From: Streptomyces spinosus | GTDB lineage: Bacteria; Actinomycetota; Actinomycetes; Streptomycetales; Streptomycetaceae | Reading direction: 5' to 3' | NCBI RefSeq assembly: GCF_020400655.1 | Contig: NZ_JAINRC010000001.1 | Location: 1-64,000 of the forward strand | DNA: 64,000 bases | Shown here: in pieces, positions 59,369 through 64,000 of the stretch | How positions within the stretch are numbered: position 1 is the first letter of the stretch | Layout of the letters: each line of letters starts with the position of its first letter | Notes under the pieces: generated by a model | What the model saw: only the letters and a program-made list of their open reading frames with translations | The model's database searches: none | What the model was told of the DNA's origin: nothing | Program-made: the position numbers and the translations under genes

Positions 59369-59401
59369 TGGGCTTGCCTTTCTGTAGACGGGTCGGCGGC
59401 G

Positions 59402-60283
59402 TCAGCCCTTGGTGCTGCCCGCGCTGATCCCGGCGATGATGTGCCGCTGGAAGACGAGGAACAGCGCCACCATCGGGATGCTGGCGATCACCATCGCGGC
59501 GATGAGCACGGTGAGCTGGATGTTCTGCGACAGCTGGACCAGGGCGACGCTGATCGGCTGCTTGCCGGTGTCGGAGAAGACCATCAGCGGCCACAGGAAG
59601 TCCTGCCACACGGCGACCAGCGCGAAGATCGACACCACGCCGAGCACCGGCCGGGACATGGGCAGGACGACGGACCACAGGATGCGGAGCTTGCCGGCGC
59701 CGTCGATCTCGGCGGCCTCCAGGACATCGCGCGGCAGCTGATCGAAGAAGCGTTTGAGCAGGTAGAGGTTGAAGGCGTTGGCGACGGCCGGCAGCCAGAC
59801 GGCGAGGGGGTCGTTGAGCAGGCTGGTGTGGATCAGCGGCAGGTCGGCGACGGTCAGGTACTTCGGGACGACCAGCGCCTGCGCCGGGACCATGAGGGTG
59901 GCGAGGATGCCGCCGAGGACCACCTTGCCGAAGGCGGGCCTCAGCTTGGACAGGGAGTAGGCGGCGGCCGTGCAGAACACCAGCTGGAAGGCCCAGGCGC
60001 CGGCCGCCTGGACGAGCGTGTTCCCCAGGTGCCGCGGGAGCTCCATGAGGTCCCAGGCGTCGGTGTAGCCGCTGAGGTGCCAGTGCTCGGGGAGGAGCGT
60101 CGGCGGGGTGCGGGCCACCTCGTCCGGGGACTTCAGGGCGCCGGTCACCATCCAGTACACCGGGAAGAGGAAGGCGAGGGTGAACAGGACCACGACGGCC
60201 GTGAACACCGTCCAGTACAGGGCCTTGCCGCGGGGGCGGGCGAGGGTGGCCGGGGAGATCAGGGTGCGGGTGCCGGTGGTCAT
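59402..60283 (-). CDS. Carbohydrate ABC transporter permease (MalG-like)
   Basis: A 293-residue CUT1-family membrane permease with six helices. The EAA loop, which contacts the ATPase, is L-E-A-A-E-I-D-G-A-G-K-L-R-I-L-W-S-V-V-L-P (about 195-215). The start overlaps the stop of the partner permease by ATGA, and the two form the heterodimeric channel. No ATPase gene is present in the locus. In Streptomyces the shared ATPase MsiK normally energises such importers (established for several CUT1 systems), so the same is inferred here. Confidence 0.92.
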   Translation of the reverse strand: MTTGTRTLISPATLARPRGKALYWTVFTAVVVLFTLAFLFPVYWMVTGALKSPDEVARTPPTLLPEHWHLSGYTDAWDLMELPRHLGNTLVQAAGAWAFQLVFCTAAAYSLSKLRPAFGKVVLGGILATLMVPAQALVVPKYLTVADLPLIHTSLLNDPLAVWLPAVANAFNLYLLKRFFDQLPRDVLEAAEIDGAGKLRILWSVVLPMSRPVLGVVSIFALVAVWQDFLWPLMVFSDTGKQPISVALVQLSQNIQLTVLIAAMVIASIPMVALFLVFQRHIIAGISAGSTKG

Positions 60284-61233
60284 GCGTCCCCCTCGGAGCG
60301 GGTGAGCCGCAGGTAGACCGCGGAGAAGGCGCCGAGCAGCAGCAGGAGCATCACGCTGAGGGCGCAGGCGCCGCCGAAGTCGTTGTAGAGGAAGGCGTAC
60401 TTGTAGATGAGGTAGAGGACGGTGACGGTGGCGTTCTCGGGGCCGCCGCCGGTGATGACGAACGGTTCCGTGAACACCTGCATGGTGGCGATGATCTGGA
60501 GCAGCATCAGCATCAGAATCACGAAGCGGGTCTGCGGGACCGTGACGTGCCGGACGCGCTGGAGGAGGCTGGCGCCGTCCAGTTCGGCCGCCTCGTACAG
60601 CTCGCCGGGGATGGACTGCAGGGCCGCCAGGTAGATGAGGACGGTGCCGCCCATGTTGGCCCACGTGGCGACGATGACCAGGGAGACCAGCGCGGTGTCG
60701 GTGCCGTTGGACCAGTTCGAGGTGGGCAGGTGCAGCAGGCGCAGCGTCTCGTTGGCGAGGCCGGCCCCGGGATCGTAGAACCACTTCCACAGCAGGGCGC
60801 TGACCACCGGCGGGATCATCACCGGCAGGTAGACCACGACCCGGAAGAAGGCCTTGGCGTGCCGCAGTTCGTTGAGCACGAGGGCGAGGACGAAGGGGAT
60901 CGCGAAGCCGATCAGGAGGGCCAGCAGGGTGAACGTGAGGGTGTTGCGCCAGGCGGCCGTGAACTCGGGGTCGTGCAGGACCCGGGTGAAGTTGGCGGTG
61001 CCGACCCACTCGGGCGGGGAGCCCGGGGTGTACTTCTGGAAGGCGATGACGACCGCGCGGATCGCCGGGTACCAGGAGAACAGGGCGAAGCAGAGCAGGC
61101 CGCCGAGGAGGAAGCCGTAGGCGCGGACCTGGTCGGCCAGGCGGCGCCGCCTCCGGTCCCCTGCCGGGGGCGGCGCCGGGACCGGGGGGACGGCGGCGTG
61201 TGCCGCCGGCCGTCGCTCGGCCGTCTTCGTCAT
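60280..61233 (-). CDS. Carbohydrate ABC transporter permease (MalF-like)
   Basis: A 317-residue CUT1 permease. A Pro/Ala/Arg-rich cytoplasmic N-terminus of ~35 residues precedes about six helices. The EAA loop is L-Y-E-A-A-E-L-D-G-A-S-L-L-Q-R-V-R-H-V-T-V-P (about 225-246). It lies 5 bp after the binding-protein gene and overlaps the next permease gene by 4 bp, so the three are one transcript. Confidence 0.92.
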   Translation of the reverse strand: MTKTAERRPAAHAAVPPVPAPPPAGDRRRRRLADQVRAYGFLLGGLLCFALFSWYPAIRAVVIAFQKYTPGSPPEWVGTANFTRVLHDPEFTAAWRNTLTFTLLALLIGFAIPFVLALVLNELRHAKAFFRVVVYLPVMIPPVVSALLWKWFYDPGAGLANETLRLLHLPTSNWSNGTDTALVSLVIVATWANMGGTVLIYLAALQSIPGELYEAAELDGASLLQRVRHVTVPQTRFVILMLMLLQIIATMQVFTEPFVITGGGPENATVTVLYLIYKYAFLYNDFGGACALSVMLLLLLGAFSAVYLRLTRSEGDA

Positions 61234-61238
61234 GGCGG

Positions 61239-62591
61239 TCAGCTCCGGGCCAGAATGCTGTCGATCTTGCCGGACGCCTCCTTGAGGAGCTGGTCGATGT
61301 CGGCGTCCTTCTTGGTCAGCACGGCGGAGACGGTGCCGTCGAGGACGGAGTAGATCTGCTGGGCGTGCGGCGGCTCGATCTTCAGCTGGAGCTGGTGGTT
61401 GCCGTCGAGGAACGCCTGGTAGTTCTCCACCGGGACGTTGGCGTTGGCCTTCTTCACCCGCTGGTCGGTGGCGTCGGCGGCACCGGTGAACAGGCGCGGC
61501 TCGGGCAGGCCGACGGGTGCGTCGTGCTTCTTGGCGCGCGCGTAGTCGCCGAGGAAGCCCTTGCCGGGGGTGAGGAACATGTGGTCGAGCCACTTCAGGC
61601 CGGCCCGGATCTGGGCGGGCGTGGCCTTCTTGTTGAACATGTAGCCGTCGCCGCCGATGAGGGTGCCCTTGCCGCCCGGCATGGGAGCCAGGGCGAGGTC
61701 CTTGTAGTTGCCGCCCTTCTCCTTGACGAGGATCGGGATGTTGTCGGGGGCGGCGAGGTACATGCCGAGCTTGCCCGAACCCATCATCTGCTGCACGTCG
61801 TTGATGACGAGGAGCTGCTTGCTGCCCATCGAGTCGTCGGTCCACCGCATGTCGTGCAGGTTCTCCAGGACGGCGCGGCCCTCGGGGGTGTCGACGGTGG
61901 CCTTCTTGCCGTCCGCGCTGACGACGTCGCCGCCCTGGGAGTACAGCTCGGAGGTGAAGTGCCAGCCGCCCTGGTTCTGCGCGCTGTAGTCGGCGTAGCC
62001 GACGGTGCCGTCGCCGAGGGCGGCGATCCTCTTGGCGGCGGCGCGGACCTCGTCCCAGGTCACCGGGGGCTTGTCGGGGTCCAGGCCGGCCTTCCGGAAG
62101 AGCGCGCGGTTGTAGATCAGCCCCATGGAGTATCCGGTGCGCGGGATGCCGTAGACCTTTCCGTCGACGGTGTAGATGTCCCGCAGCTGCTTCTGGATGC
62201 TGTCGTAGCTCTTGAGTTCCTTCAGGTACGGGGTGAGGTCGGCGGCCTGGCGGACGTCGACGACGTGCCGCGCGTCCGTGAAGTACGTGTAGAACACGTC
62301 CTCCATCTGGCCGCCGGCGAGCTTGGCGTCGAAGGTCTTGGGGTCCTGGCAGGGGAAGGCGTCGTGCGCGACGACGTCGATGTCCGGGTTGGCCTCCTCG
62401 AAGGCCGCGGTGTCCGCCTCGAAGAAGGAGCGGTCGAGCTTGGCGCTCCTCGGCGGTTCGCAGTTGACGGTGATGCGGGTCTTGCCGCTCGCCGAATCGT
62501 CGTCACCGGACCCGCAGGCGGTGGCGGCGAGGGCGAGGGAGGAACAGACGCCGATCGCGAGGACGGTACGGCGGAACCCGGTGTGTCTCAT
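61239..62591 (-). CDS. Sugar ABC transporter substrate-binding lipoprotein
   Basis: A 450-residue extracellular solute-binding protein (family 1, maltose/oligosaccharide group). The signal peptide (R-R-T-V-L-A-I-G-V-C-S-S-L-A-L-A-A-T-A) ends at a Cys in T-A-C-G-S-G, so it is probably a lipoprotein, although the lipobox has Ala at -3. The mature part has the type I fold, with the segment G-I-P-R-T-G-Y-S-M-G-L-I-Y-N-R-A-L-F typical of sugar binders. Neighbouring GH87 and GH13 genes suggest alpha-gluco-oligosaccharides as ligand. GAGGGG precedes the ATG at 62591. It is the first gene of the five-gene operon. Confidence 0.92.
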   Translation of the reverse strand: MRHTGFRRTVLAIGVCSSLALAATACGSGDDDSASGKTRITVNCEPPRSAKLDRSFFEADTAAFEEANPDIDVVAHDAFPCQDPKTFDAKLAGGQMEDVFYTYFTDARHVVDVRQAADLTPYLKELKSYDSIQKQLRDIYTVDGKVYGIPRTGYSMGLIYNRALFRKAGLDPDKPPVTWDEVRAAAKRIAALGDGTVGYADYSAQNQGGWHFTSELYSQGGDVVSADGKKATVDTPEGRAVLENLHDMRWTDDSMGSKQLLVINDVQQMMGSGKLGMYLAAPDNIPILVKEKGGNYKDLALAPMPGGKGTLIGGDGYMFNKKATPAQIRAGLKWLDHMFLTPGKGFLGDYARAKKHDAPVGLPEPRLFTGAADATDQRVKKANANVPVENYQAFLDGNHQLQLKIEPPHAQQIYSVLDGTVSAVLTKKDADIDQLLKEASGKIDSILARS

Positions 62592-62719
62592 CGGTGGACC
62601 CCTCATGGCACTCATGGCAGGAGCGGTGGGCGTCGCACACTCAAGCACCGTGGACATCGGCGCGCAAGATGTCGCGCGGAATCTGCAATTGTTCGACAGG
62701 AGGCTGGATCTTCCGGAGT

Positions 62720-63718
62720 TCAGTCGCGCGGAGCTTGCGCGGTGGAGCCGCGCACCACCAGTTCCGGCTCGAACAGCAGCTCCTCGGCGGGTACGGCGGT
62801 GCCCCCGATCCGCGCGTTCAGCAGCTCCACGGCCGCGCGTCCCATGGCCTCGATGGGCTGGCGGACGGTGGTCAGCGGGGGCTCGGTGCAGTTCATGAAC
62901 GCCGAGTCGTCGTAGCCGACGACCGAGATCCGGCCCGGGACGTCGTGGCCCTTGCGGCGCGCCGCCCGGACGGCGCCGAGCGCCAGCGGGTCGGAGGCGC
63001 AGATGATGCCGGTGACGCCCCGGTCGATCAGGCGTGCGGCGGCGGCGTGGCCGCCCTCGAGGGAGAAGATGGCCCGCGCGACGAACTCGTCCGGCAGCTC
63101 GCCGGCGATCGCCCGGGCGGCCGCCAGCTTGCGCGCCGACGGCACGTGGTCGCCGGGGCCGAGCACCAGTCCGATGCGCTCGTGGCCGAGGGAGGCCAGG
63201 TGCCGCCAGGCCTGCTCGACGGCCACGGCGTCGTCGCAGGACACACCGGGGAAACCGAGGTCTTCGATGGCCGCGTTGACCAGCACGACCGGGATGTTGC
63301 GCTCGGCGAGCAGCCGGTAGTGGTCGTGCGGCGCGTCGGCCTGGGCGTACAGGCCGCCGGCGAAGACGACACCGGAGACCTGCTGCTGGAGCAGCAGCTC
63401 AACGTAGTCCGCCTCCGACACCCCGCCCTTGGTCTGGGTGCACAGCACCGGGGTGAGCCCCAGCTGGGCCAGTGCGCCGCCGATGACCTCGGCGAACGCC
63501 GGGAAGATGGGATTCTGCAGCTCGGGCAGCACGAGACCGACGAGCCGGGCGCGCTCGCCGCGCAGCTGGGTCGGGCGCTCGTAGCCGAGGACGTCGAGAG
63601 CGGTCAGCACCGCCTGCCGGGTGGCCTCGGAGACTCCGGGCTTGCCGTTGAGGACCCGGCTGACCGTGGCCTCGCTGACCCCGACCTTCTTCGCCACTTC
63701 CGCAAGTCGTCGCGTCAT
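62720..63718 (-). CDS. LacI-family regulator of the glucan-utilisation locus
   Basis: A 332-residue repressor. The HTH and hinge form R-L-A-E-V-A-K-K-V-G-V-S-E-A-T-V-S-R-V-L-N-G-K-P-G-V (4-29), followed by a sugar-binding-protein-like sensor domain with the C-terminal block V-V-G-Y-D-D-S-A-F-M-N-C-T-E-P-P-L-T-T-V-R-Q-P. It lies 128 bp upstream of the transporter operon in the same direction, as MalR/AglR-type regulators do in Streptomyces. No ribosome-binding site precedes the ATG. TACGCT lies 7 nt upstream and a palindromic operator lies just beyond it, so autoregulation is likely. The ligand is expected to be an imported oligosaccharide. Confidence 0.9.
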   Translation of the reverse strand: MTRRLAEVAKKVGVSEATVSRVLNGKPGVSEATRQAVLTALDVLGYERPTQLRGERARLVGLVLPELQNPIFPAFAEVIGGALAQLGLTPVLCTQTKGGVSEADYVELLLQQQVSGVVFAGGLYAQADAPHDHYRLLAERNIPVVLVNAAIEDLGFPGVSCDDAVAVEQAWRHLASLGHERIGLVLGPGDHVPSARKLAAARAIAGELPDEFVARAIFSLEGGHAAAARLIDRGVTGIICASDPLALGAVRAARRKGHDVPGRISVVGYDDSAFMNCTEPPLTTVRQPIEAMGRAAVELLNARIGGTAVPAEELLFEPELVVRGSTAQAPRD

Positions 63719-63742
63719 GGACGCAAGCGTATCGCAAACCAT

Positions 63743-63755
63743 GCAAGCGGCTTGC
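63743..63755. promoter_or_regulatory. Candidate LacI-type operator upstream of the glucan regulator gene
   Basis: GCAAGC-G-GCTTGC is a perfect inverted repeat with a central G. It lies 25 bp before the lacI start, between the presumed -10 and -35 positions. A second GCAAGCG occurs at 63723-63729. It resembles the odd-centred operators of Streptomyces sugar repressors. Confidence 0.6.
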
Positions 63756-63800
63756 GTAGCGGTCCCAGTGGGACCGGCGGACTCGGTGGCGTGCCGGAGC

Positions 63801-63899
63801 AGTGGGGGTGCGCGAGCAGTCGGAGAAGTGGGGGTGCGCGAGCAGCCGGTGGCGTGCCGGACGCGTCGAGGGATGCGCAAGCAGTCGGTGGCTGCCGGA
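63801..63899. repeat. Degenerate tandem repeats at the right edge
   Basis: AGTGGGGGTGCGCGAGCAG occurs twice (63801-63819 and 63827-63845), and a diverged third unit follows (GGATGCGCAAGCAG at 63871-63884). The GGTGGCGTGCCGGA motif also recurs (63786 and 63849), with a shorter GGTGGCTGCCGGA at 63887. No gene was recognised in the last 280 bp. The repeats lie upstream of the LacI gene and have no assigned function. Confidence 0.55.
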
Positions 63900-64000
63900 C
63901 GCGGCGGGGTGCGCGCAGGGGCTCCGTGGTGCGTCCGGGGTAGACACCGCCCGGCCCCGCGGGGAACGCCGTGCCGGCCCGGCGCCGTCGGCGACCTGAA

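Noticed and set aside
1..64000. CRISPR arrays, rRNA, tRNA, prophage or integrase genes
   Set aside because: No repeat-spacer pattern, conserved rRNA stretch, convincing tRNA cloverleaf or mobile-element protein was recognised by eye; a tRNAscan/Infernal run would be decisive.

Overview
The window is chromosomal DNA of a Streptomyces-type actinomycete. The base composition is very GC-rich, codons end mostly in G or C, and GTG and TTG starts are frequent. The gene content includes an SsgA-family sporulation protein, a Wbl iron-sulphur regulator, a PcaV/PcaHGBL protocatechuate locus and an actinobacterial bipartite end-joining pair. From memory, the order idi, ssgD, ABC-F, wbl, lig genes, pcaV and pca genes follows the SCO6750-to-SCO6697 stretch of the Streptomyces coelicolor arm. 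This synteny was not checked by a search. I saw no rRNA, tRNA, CRISPR array, intact transposase, prophage or in-frame TTA codon.

Layout. 1-5.5 kb: a CDP-alcohol phosphatidyltransferase coupled to a gene cut by the window edge, galE, a CDF metal exporter, idi (isoprenoid isomerase) and an anti-sigma-like ATPase. 5.7-13.7 kb: an enoyl-CoA hydratase, two DJ-1/PfpI proteins (one fused to an AraC-type HTH), a small LPFR protein coupled to tex, an ABC-F protein and a D-amino-acid-oxidase-like flavoprotein. 13.9-20 kb: a secreted CocE/NonD peptidase, a secreted M1 metallopeptidase, a PfkB sugar kinase and an amino-acid permease. 20.2-27.2 kb: a fatty-acid/branched-acyl-CoA block (MerR regulator, FadB-like enzyme, thiolase, alpha-methylacyl-CoA racemase, trans-acting enoyl-reductase-like protein). 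27.4-36.2 kb: endonuclease V, YciI, an Asp-box protein, ssgD, a second ABC-F gene with a long structured leader, DDAH, an acyl-ACP desaturase behind a triple operator, a Wbl protein and a glyoxalase-fold protein. 36.4-39.9 kb: a LacI regulator, divergent LigD-type polymerase and ATP-dependent ligase, and a 3' remnant of an alcohol dehydrogenase. 39.9-44.5 kb: pcaV and pcaHGBL, without pcaIJF. 44.5-55.2 kb: SDR, a large AAA/LAL-like protein lacking its HTH, DUF2510 and scramblase-like proteins, a TetR gene divergent from a PAP2-DMT operon across a large operator array, and a Tat-exported phospholipase C. 55.5-63.7 kb: an alpha-glucan utilisation locus (secreted GH87 glucanase, GH13 alpha-glucosidase, ABC importer, LacI regulator).

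The most noteworthy signals are these. (1) The leader of the second ABC-F gene has a consensus promoter, a three-codon uORF with a strong Shine-Dalgarno sequence, and mutually exclusive helices, one of which hides the ABC-F ribosome-binding site. (2) The GH87 locus has a catalytic Asp spacing identical to the known family pattern, and looks like a regulated alpha-1,3-glucan uptake and degradation system. (3) A dispersed palindromic element is present three times, and each copy lies exactly at a TAG stop codon. (4) Operator arrays lie upstream of the desaturase and between tetR and the PAP2 gene. (5) Six genes have a -10 box exactly 6 nt before the start codon and no Shine-Dalgarno sequence, so they are probably leaderless.
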